A DNA stretch of 64,000 nt from Bostrychus sinensis (Eukaryota; Chordata; Actinopteri; Gobiiformes; Eleotridae): positions 1,718,620 to 1,782,619 of the forward strand of contig CM036245.1 of NCBI GenBank assembly GCA_020698575.1. Direction: 5' to 3'. Below, in pieces: positions 24,847 to 35,252 of this stretch (positions are counted from its first letter, which is position 1; every line of letters begins with the position of its first letter). Made by a program: the position numbers and the translations under genes. The notes under the pieces were generated by a model. The model had not been told where the DNA came from. It was given only the letters and a program-made list of their open reading frames with translations, and did not search any database.

Positions 24847-27068
24847 ATTCAGAGCCGGGCCCGACCCAGCCTAGTAACGTTGTTGTTTTGTGTAAAGACT
24901 TCACTCCAACGCCCTCTCAGCTGTCCTTGTTGCAAAAAGGCCTCACGTTTGTTCCGGTTGTGGGCATCCCTAAACACCAGCGCTTGATTTTGCAACAAGA
25001 CGTACAGATTTATCACCGTCGAATCGCTTTGCTTGCTACTTTGGTGTCAGGCCGCGCGTGAATGTTAAATCAGATCTCCAGAGGCGTTTTTGCCCCCCCT
25101 CAGAGTGGGTGCCGCCTCAGTCCTCGCCTGCCACCGGAGTACAAGCTCCTTTGTAAGTTAGATGACGAGGCGTTGGATGAAGTCTACGTGAAGAAGAGTG
25201 AACATCCTAACATCTCCCAAGCCGAGTTTGATGCCCTGCTGGAATTAAAAAACAATCCAGATCTGGTCATCAAACCTGCTGACAAAGGGAGCGCAGTAGT
25301 GTTGATGGACAGGTGTCAGTACGAGTTGGAGGCTGACAGACAGTTGGCAGATGCAGTCTACTACAAGCCTTTAGCAGGCCCCATTTTTCCTGAGTCTATT
25401 CCTCAGGTTCACGCGATCATTGATTCGCTGCATAGACAAAAGTTCATTTCTCTCAAACAAAAACGCTATTTAAAAGGCGAATTCGAGCCCCGGGCTCGCA
25501 AATTCTATATTTTGCCAAAAATACACAAAGAGCCCCACAAGTGGACTGTGCCTGGCGTGATCCCCCCGGGCAGACCGATCGTGTCTGACTGCGGGAGCGA
25601 CACGTACCAGACGGCAGAATACATTGACTTCTATCTAACGCCGCTGTCTGTACGCCACCCGTCCTACGTTAAAGACACAACACACTTTGTCCAGTCTGTG
25701 AAGTCCCTGTCGGTACCGGACTCAGCCATTTTCTTCAGCATCGACATTGACTCTCTCTACACCAACATTCCAATCCCTGCGGGCCTCCAGGCCGTACGAG
25801 ACATCCTTGACCGGTACCCTGACTCTTCCCGACCTGACTCTGAGATACTGCAGTTACTCGAAATCAATCTGACTCGTAATGACTTTATTTTTAACGGGAA
25901 GTACTATTTGCAAATTAAGGGAACAGCTATAGGGAAGCGCTTTGCGCCGGCCTACGCTAACATCTTTATGGCCCAGTGGGAGCAGGCCGCTCTCGCCAAG
26001 TGTCCCAAAAAGCCCCTCCACTATCTCAGATACTTGGACGACATATTTGGCGTGTGGACTCATTCGGAACAGGACTTTAGGACTTTTTTGGACATCCTGG
26101 ACACTCACGACCCGTCTATCCGCATCAAGTACGAGTTCAGCGCACAATCCATCGACTTCTTGGACACGACTGTTTTCAAAGGCCCGGACTTCCCACTCAC
26201 TCACCAGGTCGACGTCAAAGTGTTTTTTAAACCCACGGATAAGCACGCTTTACTCTATAAAACCAGTTTCCACCCCAGACACACCTTCTCTGGTCTGGTT
26301 AAATCGCAGTTAACTCGCTTTCACAGGATCTGCTCCAGGTCTGAAGATTTCAGGTCTGCTGTTAAGATTCTGTTTGAAGCCTTGTCAGGCCGTGGCTACT
26401 CTCGTCAGTTTCTGAGACAATGTTACCGTGACTTTAAAAACAAGACTCTCACTTTGACCGCTGTACAGGAGGACAAGGACATTATTCCCCTCATTACGAC
26501 CTTCTCGACTGTAGCTCGTAGAGTCAACTCGGTGCTGAAGAAAAATTATGAGCTCATGATCACACAACAGGGACTTCTGGCCAAACATCAGGTCATTTCC
26601 GCCTACAGAAAGAACAGATGTCTGAAGGACTTTTTAGTGAGAGCTGCTTTGCCCGTAGTGAGGCCTTTTGAAAAGCAGACCTCTCTCTCAGACATCTTTG
26701 TACGTCTAAATTATGTCCAGAGCCACTCCACGAAAAGGGTCTTTACAATCACGCAGGCCTTCACTCCACAGGTCTCAAATGTGGTTTATTTGCTCTTTTG
26801 TGAAGTGTGCGGCAAACAATACGTGGGTGAATCTGGTAACTCCATTTTAACAAGGTTCACTCAACATAGGTACAATTTCAGGCATGGGGTCAAGATCTAT
26901 ACGCCCTTGGTCTCTCACGTTCAGCTGCACGGGGCTCAGGCCATCAGAGTGGCAGGCCTGCAGTACAATTCGCATTGGTTGGCCTCGGACAGAAAGCGTA
27001 TAGAAAAACATTGGATTAACAGTTTAAAAACCAGACACCCCCATGGCCTTAACCTTAAGTTTGGCTAG
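24814..27068 (+). CDS. PLE ORF2: reverse transcriptase with GIY-YIG endonuclease, unit 2
   Basis: Catalyses element reverse transcription and target nicking. From 25062 it is open for 668 codons. The segment before that (24814 to about 25120) is misread because of a lost G near 25030 and an extra C near 25123, so the ATG at 25062 is not a natural start. In the 668-aa numbering, KPADKGSAVVLMD is followed by FYILPKIHK, GRPIVSDCGS, motif A FSIDIDSLYTNIP (about 226-237), motif B GTAIGKRFAPAYANIF and motif C YLDD (324-327). At the C-terminus VYLLFCEVCGKQYVGES (about 574-590), the RFTQHR arginines and E648 of RIEKHW fit a GIY-YIG nuclease with a CxxC pair. This RT/GIY-YIG pairing and the PKIHK and SLYTNIP strings are diagnostic of Penelope-like elements. 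Subfamily not assigned. Confidence 0.92.
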
Positions 27069-27248
27069 TCCTGTTGTTTGCATGTTGTTCACTCTTCTTC
27101 TACTACTGTTGTTGTCTTCTTGTTGCCCATTTGTTTGTCAGTGTCACTGGATCTGTCTTTGTCTCTGGTTGGGTTGTTCATGTCCTGTCTGGGCAGTTTC
27201 GGGGATGTGCGGATCACTGGAAGAGGGCTGGATTCCCCTGGTACTTGG

Positions 27249-27277
27249 CCCACGCTCGGCCTTCGGCCGAGCATGGG
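27249..27277 (+). other. Strong hairpin after ORF2, unit 2
   Basis: An 8-bp perfect stem GCTCGGCC/GGCCGAGC over a TTC loop, extended by CCCA/TGGG across one C-A mismatch. It separates ORF2 and its short UTR from the telomere-like repeats. It may be a 3' RNA structure recognised by the RT or a processing element. Its function is unknown. Confidence 0.75.
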
Positions 27278-28050
27278 TTAATTCACATTAGTGCTTGATT
27301 AAAAACTAAATATGATGCCCTAGCCCTTTAATCTTTCCTAACCTTAACCATTCCTTTGGTAGCCCTAACCCTAACCAATGGGCAAATTCGGCCTCTTCCA
27401 AATTAATTCACATTAGTGCTTGATTAAAAACTAAATATGATGCCCTAGCCCTGTAATCTTCCCTAACCTTAACCATTCCTTTGGTAGCCCTAACCCTAAC
27501 CAATGGGCAAATTCGGCCTCTTCTAAATTAATTCACATTAGTGCTTGATTAAAAACTAAATATGATGTCCTAGCCCTGTAATCTTCCCTAACCTTAACCA
27601 TTCCTTTGGTAGCCCTAACCCTAACCAATGGACAAATTCGGCCTCTTCTAAATTAATTCACATTAGTGCTTGATTAAAAACTAAATATGATGCCCTAGCC
27701 CTGTAATCTTCCCTAACCTTAACCATTCCTTTGGTAGCCCTAACCCTAACCAATGGGCAAATTCGGCCTCTTCTAAATTAATTCACATTAGTGCTTGATT
27801 AAAAACTAAATATGATGCCCTAGCCCTTTAATCTTCCCTAACCTTAACCATTCCTTTGGTAGCCCTAACCCTAACCAATGGGCAAATTCGGCCTCTTCTA
27901 AATTAATTCACATTAGTGCTTGATTAAAAACTAAATACGATGCCCTAACTCTGTAATCTTTCCTAACCTTAACCATTCCTTTGGTAGCCCTAACCCTAAC
28001 CATTGGGCAAATTCGGCCTCTTCTAAATTATATCCCTGCCCTGGTCTTGA
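27278..28050 (+). repeat. 125-bp repeats with telomeric seeds, unit 2 (six copies)
   Basis: Repeat starts (ATTCACATTAG) at 27281, 27406, 27531 and 27656 give an exact 125-bp period. Each copy contains CCCTAACCCTAACC. The last copy changes to ATATCCCTGCCCTGG and then CCATAACCACTTC. Confidence 0.96.
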
Positions 28051-28151
28051 ACCTAACCATAACCACTTCTCTGCTGGCCCTAACCCTAACCAATTGCTTA
28101 ATTAGGACCCCAAATTAATCCTATTTCTTTCACTAATTTATAGCCCTAGTT

Positions 28152-28318
28152 GTGCAGTCTTAAACGTTGATCGAGAAGTCTTAAACGTTGATCGTGAAGT
28201 CTTAAACGTTGATCATGCAGTCTTAAACGTTGATTGTGAAGTCTTAAACGTTGATTGTGCAGTTCTAAACGTTGAATGTGAAGTCCTAAACGCAGGATTG
28301 TGAAGTCTTAAACCGCAA
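28152..28318 (+). repeat. 20-bp AAACGTTGAT repeats, unit 2
   Basis: About seven tandem units of AGTCTTAAACGTTGATCGTG with small changes, the last two decayed. Confidence 0.9.
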
Positions 28319-28352
28319 TTGGTGATGTCTTGAACACCATTGTTGTCTCTGG

Positions 28353-28494
28353 GTTCTCAGAGTCTTTTTCTTTTGGGTTTTCTTCTTGGTTTACATTATA
28401 AAATATAGTTTAATTTTTGAACCCTATTAGACATTTGTTGGGATTTTGGGAATTTCATTTTGAATTTATCCCCACTTTTCTAGACTCTGAGAAC
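28353..28494. repeat. 13-bp inverted repeat in PLE 3' region
   Basis: GTTCTCAGAGTCT (28353-28365) is the exact reverse complement of AGACTCTGAGAAC (28482-28494), bounding a 142-bp segment found in every unit. It could be an RNA stem or the remains of a small inserted inverted-repeat element. Confidence 0.75.
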
Positions 28495-29188
28495 TCATTG
28501 AACTTGATAATAAACTTACTTGCGTGTTTGTGAGCCACTTTGTTGTTCATCTGTAGGATTGTGTTGTTTTGGGTCCTTGTCTTTGTTCAGTTTATTCCAG
28601 TGACACTTCGGTCTTGTTTACATGTGGATTTCATCTAATTGTCGGGCACCTGTCTGTTTTTACATTTGACCTACTTTTGTCTCTGTCATACTGTTCGCTT
28701 GGGGTTTTGGGAGAGGCCCCAAGGCTCTAATTCATGGCTTTTTGAGTTCATTTAGTAAAAAAACGCATGTGAAGTGAGTACCCTAAGTACAATTAAAAAC
28801 AAAAAACAAAAAAACAAAAAAATAAAAAAATAAAAAAATAAAAAAATAATAAAAAAATAAAAAATAAATAAAACGTAAAAAATGAATTAATTCATGTTGG
28901 AGTCCTCCTTGGTTAAAAAGCTCAGTTCATGTGGTATAAAAAACAATTCATAGTGTCAATAAATTACTTTAAGTCTTGTTTTGGTCTTGTTTGTTCTCTG
29001 TACTTTTCCACTCTCCCCCTGTCTGCTGTTTTCGTCAGAGCCAATAGGAGCACACACACAGGGAAGGGGTGGTGCCCAGGCATGTCCTTGCAGACTCTGC
29101 TCTCCTCCCAGATCATATTGAGCCTCTTCCATTGCACGGCACTGTCTGATTGCGCTTTAGCTACGATTAGTTGCCCTGTGTGCCTATA

Positions 29189-29239
29189 GTGCCCAGCCTG
29201 AAGAAGACCAGACCCTGGTCGAAACGTCGCGACGGGCAC
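29189..29239 (+). ncRNA. Hammerhead ribozyme (PLE type), unit 2/3 boundary
   Basis: Same core, stems and palindromic ACGT as at 15326-15376. Predicted cleavage follows C29228. Confidence 0.8.
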
Positions 29240-29395
29240 TGTACGTTTTTGGCTCTTTTTTACAACAAAAAGGTTTTTTTAAAAACCAGCTCCCCCTTTT
29301 TGTTTGTTTTGTTTAATTTTAACCTTATTTTTGGTTCATTTATTTACATTTTTTTATTTTGGGTATAAAAAACCCCTAATTGCTCTGCCCCAGCC

Positions 29396-31765
29396 ATGAG
29401 GGGCCAAGATTACGGAGAGACGGAGGTGTGGCGCCGTCGCGGCCGCGACGGTGCACGGGATCTCGGCCGAGACCCACACACAGGGCGTTCACACCATAGG
29501 GCGATGGACCGTGCCTCGCCTGTCTCCTCGCGGAGACAAGCACATTTTAGATCTTCTAACTCGCCTGTGCCTCCTCCTGTGTCCGGTGCACGCCGTTTCC
29601 AGTCTCCGAATCGCCGTTACTCGCCTGAACCCAGACCGTACACTTACGCAGACGCGGTCAGGCGACCCCCGCGGGGACCAGCCCCGAACAGAGAGTGGGC
29701 CAGAGCTACGCGACCCCAGCAGACGCGTCGCTATGACTCTGGTTCACGTAACAGACGCCAGCCAACGCGTTATGACTCTGGTTCACGTAACAGACGCCAG
29801 TCTCCGCGTCGTTACGACTCCGGTTCACGTTCTAGGCCGCAACAACGCGTACGTGACCGCGTAAACCGAGCTCCTCGTCCGCGCGACCGGGACGATCGAG
29901 CTCCTCGCATTCGTGGACGCCGTGGGCGTCCCCGACGAGAGGATTCTTCTCCTCGGGGCCGCGCACGGGACCCACAAGACCCTCCGCAACAGGCCGCGGG
30001 CCCGCTGTTGGGCAAATTAATCAGACAACTGTTCAAACTAATCAAAGTCAGGCACCATCTCACCAACATCACTGACTCCTACAGCCATAACGGGCCTCCC
30101 AGCATAGCCCGTATGGTCATCCAGTTGTCTGAAATGGTTAAACCGGCCTCTCCTACGCAGGCTACACGGGACAAGATAACGGGCAATGCCAAAAATTGGG
30201 GTTACGTCACACTACAGATATTACAGGAACATTATGAACAAGAGTGGCAGGTTTTGCTGTTAGAACTTCAACGTGACTATCACACGAACTGGCAAGAGGC
30301 CTTTGATGTGGCTGAACGCTGGTCTAGACGCAGCCTGCCTAAACTCACGCGTATTGTTCTGCAGACCACTCGTGACTTGATCTCCGCAGCTTTGGAGCCG
30401 TCACGTTCAGTTGACACTCAGCCCTGCGTTTTGGCACAAGTTGACCCACAAGCCGTGGCTCAACCGCAGTTGCAAGGCCCCCAGCCCTTGCCCGTGCAGT
30501 CCACTGTTCCACACTCACACTCAGTCCCTTCTACGCATCAACAACAACAACAACTACAGGCTGCTCCTCAGCCACAACTGCAGTCTACGCGCGCACTCCC
30601 ACAATTACGCCTGTCTCCTACGCCGTCAGCCGTCAGTGCGCCACTGCTACGAGTGGTCCAGACGCATACGGCTCAAATTCACGCTGTACAGCTCTCACCA
30701 AATAATCCCTTTTACGCAGAACAGAGCCGGCGTCATGAGATTGAACCTGCGGCAAATCCGCCCCAGGTCCAGTCTCGAGAGGTGGTCGCGCAGTCTCGTG
30801 ACTCTGGACCGCAGGCCCCGGCCCTACCGTCTGGGGTTTTGGACCTGATGGGTCCTTGGCCTCCGTTCGAGGACACCTCTCTCACAGGTTTAGCTCCAAT
30901 TGAGCCACAGTCAGTCCAGGGAGTGCAGCCCTCGCGCACAGAACCGCCTGTTACATCGGCCGAGGACGCAACGTTGGCTCCGCAGCCTCTGGAGCAAAGG
31001 CCACCTAGGCGCCCTGCTCTTTCGGCTGCGGTTCTGCCCGCGTCAGAGTTTGACGGCACTGTGTGCGAGGACCCAGACACGCGCCCTGACCCTCAGACTT
31101 CCACCCCTGCTCCGGCCCAGGTGGACTCAGCACAAATCATTTCTCCTCTGGACCAAGAAGCCCTATCTGAACTCGTATCCATTGAGCAGTCCACTCTGAG
31201 CCTGAACAGGAGTCTTGGCCAATTCTCAGTCACTAAGCACATTACGACCCAGAGAAAGTTCGCACAATGGTCTCTGAAAGTGAACAGCAAATACTTGATC
31301 ATTGGCGATTCAAATTTGGCGCGCATTGTCTCACACAACATTCCTGGCTTGCAAATTGAAAGCTTTCCGGGCGCGACTTTTTTACACGCGGCCCACCTGC
31401 TGCAATTTGCTGTTAGCACTGTGCGTGTGGAACAGCTGGTTCTGTCTTTTGGCATTGTGAGCAGAGGCCAGCGGGCAAAGGCTACCACTATTAAGCAACT
31501 ACAGAAGGCCATAAGATCAGCTAAAAACCGCTTCCCTTATGCCGCTCTGTACGTGCCTCAACTCAACTACTCTCCAGCCTTGCCCTTTGACCACATAGTG
31601 AATCTGGACACTCTGAACGCATACATAGGGCGCAATGTGCCGTTCCTCCCTCCTTTGCCTCAAGACAGATTCCACACTCGAACAGACAACGTTCACTGGA
31701 CTCGGTCCACGGCCCAAAACATGTTGGCTCACTGGATTGATATTTTAAAATCCCAGGCCCCGTAA
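29396..31765 (+). CDS. PLE ORF1, 789 aa: basic N-terminus, helical middle, SGNH-like esterase domain
   Basis: Probable RNA-binding and structural partner of the element's polymerase. Residues 1-190 are very rich in Arg, Ser and Pro, with three RYDSGSR repeats (about 112-150) typical of nucleic-acid-binding tails. Residues about 200-355 are amphipathic helices (GPLLGKLIRQLFKLIK onward) that could multimerise. A Gln/Pro-rich linker follows. The C-terminus resembles an SGNH/GDSL hydrolase: GDSN at 637-640 (nucleophile S639), PGA at 658-660, a LSFGIVSRG strand where the usual Asn is not evident, and DNVH at 764-767 (D764, H767). Esterase-like ORF1 domains are known in some CR1/L2-type LINEs. I do not recall one as a standard part of PLEs. 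The first ATG is used because upstream sequence is pLTR. A second ATG at codon 37 is possible. A frameshift signal precedes the stop. Confidence 0.88.
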   Translation: MRGQDYGETEVWRRRGRDGARDLGRDPHTGRSHHRAMDRASPVSSRRQAHFRSSNSPVPPPVSGARRFQSPNRRYSPEPRPYTYADAVRRPPRGPAPNREWARATRPQQTRRYDSGSRNRRQPTRYDSGSRNRRQSPRRYDSGSRSRPQQRVRDRVNRAPRPRDRDDRAPRIRGRRGRPRREDSSPRGRARDPQDPPQQAAGPLLGKLIRQLFKLIKVRHHLTNITDSYSHNGPPSIARMVIQLSEMVKPASPTQATRDKITGNAKNWGYVTLQILQEHYEQEWQVLLLELQRDYHTNWQEAFDVAERWSRRSLPKLTRIVLQTTRDLISAALEPSRSVDTQPCVLAQVDPQAVAQPQLQGPQPLPVQSTVPHSHSVPSTHQQQQQLQAAPQPQLQSTRALPQLRLSPTPSAVSAPLLRVVQTHTAQIHAVQLSPNNPFYAEQSRRHEIEPAANPPQVQSREVVAQSRDSGPQAPALPSGVLDLMGPWPPFEDTSLTGLAPIEPQSVQGVQPSRTEPPVTSAEDATLAPQPLEQRPPRRPALSAAVLPASEFDGTVCEDPDTRPDPQTSTPAPAQVDSAQIISPLDQEALSELVSIEQSTLSLNRSLGQFSVTKHITTQRKFAQWSLKVNSKYLIIGDSNLARIVSHNIPGLQIESFPGATFLHAAHLLQFAVSTVRVEQLVLSFGIVSRGQRAKATTIKQLQKAIRSAKNRFPYAALYVPQLNYSPALPFDHIVNLDTLNAYIGRNVPFLPPLPQDRFHTRTDNVHWTRSTAQNMLAHWIDILKSQAP

Positions 31766-31783
31766 GTGACAAAGTACAGGGGC
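31744..31783 (+). promoter_or_regulatory. Putative -1 ribosomal frameshift signal at the ORF1/ORF2 overlap
   Basis: In the ORF1 frame the codons ATT TTA AAA TCC give the canonical X XXY YYZ heptamer T TTA AAA (31744-31750). A 6-nt spacer is followed by GCCCC (31757-31761), which can pair with GGGGC (31779-31783). The ORF1 TAA (31763-31765) lies in the loop. Slipping back one base enters the ORF2 frame, which is open from here to the frameshift lesion near 32399. ORF2 has no ATG before the RT core (the first is LMD in KGSAVVLMD), which argues for a fused ORF1-ORF2 product. All three units carry it. Confidence 0.65.
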
Positions 31784-34004
31784 ATTCAGAGCCGGGCCCG
31801 ACCCAGCCTAGTAACGTTGTTGTTTTGTGTAAAGACTTCACTCCAACGCCCTCTCAGCTGTCCTTGTTGCAAAAAGGCCTCACGTTTGTTCCGGTTGTGG
31901 GCATCCCTAAACACCAGCGCTTGATTTTGCAACAAGACGTACAGATTTATCACCGTCGAATCGCTTTGGCTTGCTACTTTGGTGTCAGGCCGCGCGTGAA
32001 TGTTAAATCAGATCTCCAGAGGCGTTTTTGCCCCCCCTCAGAGTGGGTGCCGCCTCAGTCTCGCCTGCCACCGGAGTACAAGCTCCTTTGTAAGTTAGAT
32101 GACGAGGCGTTGGATGAAGTCTACGTGAAGAAGAGTGAACATCCTAACATCTCCCAAGCCGAGTTTGATGCCCTGCTGGAATTAAAAAACAATCCAGATC
32201 TGGTCATCAAACCTGCTGACAAAGGGAGCGCAGTAGTGTTGATGGACAGGTGTCAGTACGAGTTGGAGGCTGACAGACAGTTGGCAGATGCAGTCTACTA
32301 CAAGCCTTTAGCAGGCCCCATTTTTCCTGAGTCTATTCCTCAGGTTCACGCGATCATTGATTCGCTGCATAGACAAAAGTTCATTTCTCTCAAACAAAAC
32401 GCTATTTAAAAGGCGAATTCGAGCCCCGGGCTCGCAAATTCTATATTTTGCCAAAAATACACAAAGAGCCCCACAAGTGGACTGTGCCTGGCGTGATCCC
32501 CCCGGGCAGACCGATCGTGTCTGACTGCGGGAGCGACACGTACCAGACGGCAGAATACATTGACTTCTATCTAACGCCGCTGTCTGTACGCCACCCGTCC
32601 TACGTTAAAGACACAACACACTTTGTCCAGTCTGTGAAGTCCCTGTCGGTACCGGACTCAGCCATTTTCTTCAGCATCGACATTGACTCTCTCTACACCA
32701 ACATTCCAATCCCTGCGGGCCTCCAGGCCGTACGAGACATCCTTGACCGGTACCCTGACTCTTCCCGACCTGACTCTGAGATACTGCAGTTACTCGAAAT
32801 CAATCTGACTCGTAATGACTTTATTTTTAACGGGAAGTACTATTTGCAAATTAAGGGAACAGCTATAGGGAAGCGCTTTGCGCCGGCCTACGCTAACATC
32901 TTTATGGCCCAGTGGGAGCAGGCCGCTCTCGCCAAGTGTCCCAAAAAGCCCCTCCACTATCTCAGATACTTGGACGACATATTTGGCGTGTGGACTCATT
33001 CGGAACAGGACTTTAGGACTTTTTTGGACATCCTGGACACTCACGACCCGTCTATCCGCATCAAGTACGAGTTCAGCGCACAATCCATCGACTTCTTGGA
33101 CACGACTGTTTTCAAAGGCCCGGACTTCCCACTCACTCACCAGGTCGACGTCAAAGTGTTTTTTAAACCCACGGATAAGCACGCTTTACTCTATAAAACC
33201 AGTTTCCACCCCAGACACACCTTCTCTGGTCTGGTTAAATCGCAGTTAACTCGCTTTCACAGGATCTGCTCCAGGTCTGAAGATTTCAGGTCTGCTGTTA
33301 AGATTCTGTTTGAAGCCTTGTCAGGCCGTGGCTACTCTCGTCAGTTTCTGAGACAATGTTACCGTGACTTTAAAAACAAGACTCTCACTTTGACCGCTGT
33401 ACAGGAGGACAAGGACATTATTCCCCTCATTACGACCTTCTCGACTGTAGCTCGTAGAGTCAACTCGGTGCTGAAGAAAAATTATGAGCTCATGATCACA
33501 CAACAGGGACTTCTGGCCAAACATCAGGTCATTTCCGCCTACAGAAAGAACAGATGTCTGAAGGACTTTTTAGTGAGAGCTGCTTTGCCCGTAGTGAGGC
33601 CTTTTGAAAAGCAGACCTCTCTCTCAGACATCTTTGTACGTCTAAATTATGTCCAGAGCCACTCCACGAAAAGGGTCTTTACAATCACGCAGGCCTTCAC
33701 TCCACAGGTCTCAAATGTGGTTTATTTGCTCTTTTGTGAAGTGTGCGGCAAACAATACGTGGGTGAATCTGGTAACTCCATTTTAACAAGGTTCACTCAA
33801 CATAGGTACAATTTCAGGCATGGGGTCAAGATCTATACGCCCTTGGTCTCTCACGTTCAGCTGCACGGGGCTCAGGCCATCAGAGTGGCAGGCCTGCAGT
33901 ACAATTCGCATTGGTTGGCCTCGGACAGAAAGCGTATAGAAAAACATTGGATTAACAGTTTAAAAACCAGACACCCCCATGGCCTTAACCTTAAGTTTGG
34001 CTAG
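31751..34004 (+). pseudogene. PLE ORF2 (RT/GIY-YIG), unit 3, one frameshift
   Basis: This unit shows the true N-terminal part of ORF2: after the slip site the frame runs through LCKDFTPTPSQLSLLQKGL, a conserved PLE N-terminal pattern, to KGSAVVLMD. A single A is missing in CAAAACGC near 32399 (unit 2 has CAAAAACGC), stopping the frame at 32409. The remaining 518 codons (32448-34004) carry RT motifs A, B and C and the GIY-YIG domain. Because it is a one-base homopolymer loss, it may be a consensus error. Confidence 0.9.
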
Positions 34005-34184
34005 TCCTGTTGTTTGCATGTTGTTCACTCTTCTTCTACTACTGTTGTTGTCTTCTTGTTGCCCATTTGTTTGTCAGTGTCACTGGATCTGTCTTTGTCT
34101 CTGGTTGGGTTGTTCATGTCCTGTCTGGGCAGTTTCGGGGATGTGCGGATCACTGGAAGAGGGCTGGATTCCCCTGGTACTTGG

Positions 34185-34213
34185 CCCACGCTCGGCCTTC
34201 GGCCGAGCATGGG
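34185..34213 (+). other. Strong hairpin after ORF2, unit 3
   Basis: Same GCTCGGCC/GGCCGAGC hairpin as in units 1 and 2. Confidence 0.75.
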
Positions 34214-34985
34214 TTAATTCACATTAGTGCTTGATTAAAAACTAAATATGATGCCCTAGCCCTTTAATCTTTCCTAACCTTAACCATTCCTTTGGTAGCC
34301 CTAACCCTAACCAATGGGCAAATTCGGCCTCTTCCAAATTAATTCACATTAGTGCTTGATTAAAAACTAAATATGATGCCCTAGCCCTGTAATCTTCCCT
34401 AACCTTAACCATTCCTTTGGTAGCCCTAACCCTAACCAATGGGCAAATTCGGCCTCTTCTAAATTAATTCACATTAGTGCTTGATTAAAAACTAAATATG
34501 ATGTCCTAGCCCTGTAATCTTCCCTAACCTTAACCATTCCTTTGGTAGCCCTAACCCTAACCAATGGACAAATTCGGCCTCTTCTAAATTAATTCACATT
34601 AGTGCTTGATTAAAAACTAAATATGATGCCCTAGCCCTGTAATCTTCCCTAACCTTAACCATTCCTTTGGTAGCCCTAACCCTAACCAATGGGCAAATTC
34701 GGCCTCTTCTAAATTAATTCACATTAGTGCTTGATTAAAAACTAAATATGATGCCCTAGCCCTTTAATCTTCCCTAACCTTAACCATTCCTTTGGTAGCC
34801 CTAACCCTAACCAATGGGCAAATTCGGCCTCTTCTAAATTAATTCACATTAGTGCTTGATTAAAAACTAAATACGATGCCCTAACTCTGTAATCTTTCCT
34901 AACCTTAACCATTCCTTTGGTAGCCCTAACCCTAACCATTGGGCAAATTCGGCCTCTTCTAAATTATATCCCTGCCCTGGTCTTG
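34214..34985 (+). repeat. 125-bp repeats with telomeric seeds, unit 3 (six copies)
   Basis: Same number, order and internal variants (GACAAATTCGG in the third copy) as in unit 2, showing that the array was copied as a block and did not slip independently. Confidence 0.96.
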
Positions 34986-35090
34986 AACCTAACCATAACC
35001 ACTTCTCTGCTGGCCCTAACCCTAACCAATTGCTTAATTAGGACCCCAAATTAATCCTATTTCTTTCACTAATTTATAGCCCTAGTTGTG

Positions 35091-35252
35091 CAGTCTTAAA
35101 CGTTGATCGAGAAGTCTTAAACGTTGATCGTGAAGTCTTAAACGTTGATCATGCAGTCTTAAACGTTGATTGTGAAGTCTTAAACGTTGATTGTGCAGTT
35201 CTAAACGTTGAATGTGAAGTCCTAAACGCAGGATTGTGAAGTCTTAAACCGC
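35091..35252 (+). repeat. 20-bp AAACGTTGAT repeats, unit 3
   Basis: Same seven-copy block as in units 1 and 2. Confidence 0.9.

Larger units (their letters stand above)
22295..29228 (+). mobile_element. Penelope-like element, unit 2 (6934 bp)
   Basis: Full-length unit with the same order of parts as unit 1. ORF2 is open over 668 codons, while ORF1 carries two opposite one-base changes. It is nearly identical to unit 3. Confidence 0.92.

Noticed and set aside
31825..32409. An independent ORF2 start at 31825
   Set aside because: The codon there is TTG, not ATG, and the frame is open upstream to the slip site. A frameshift fusion explains it better.
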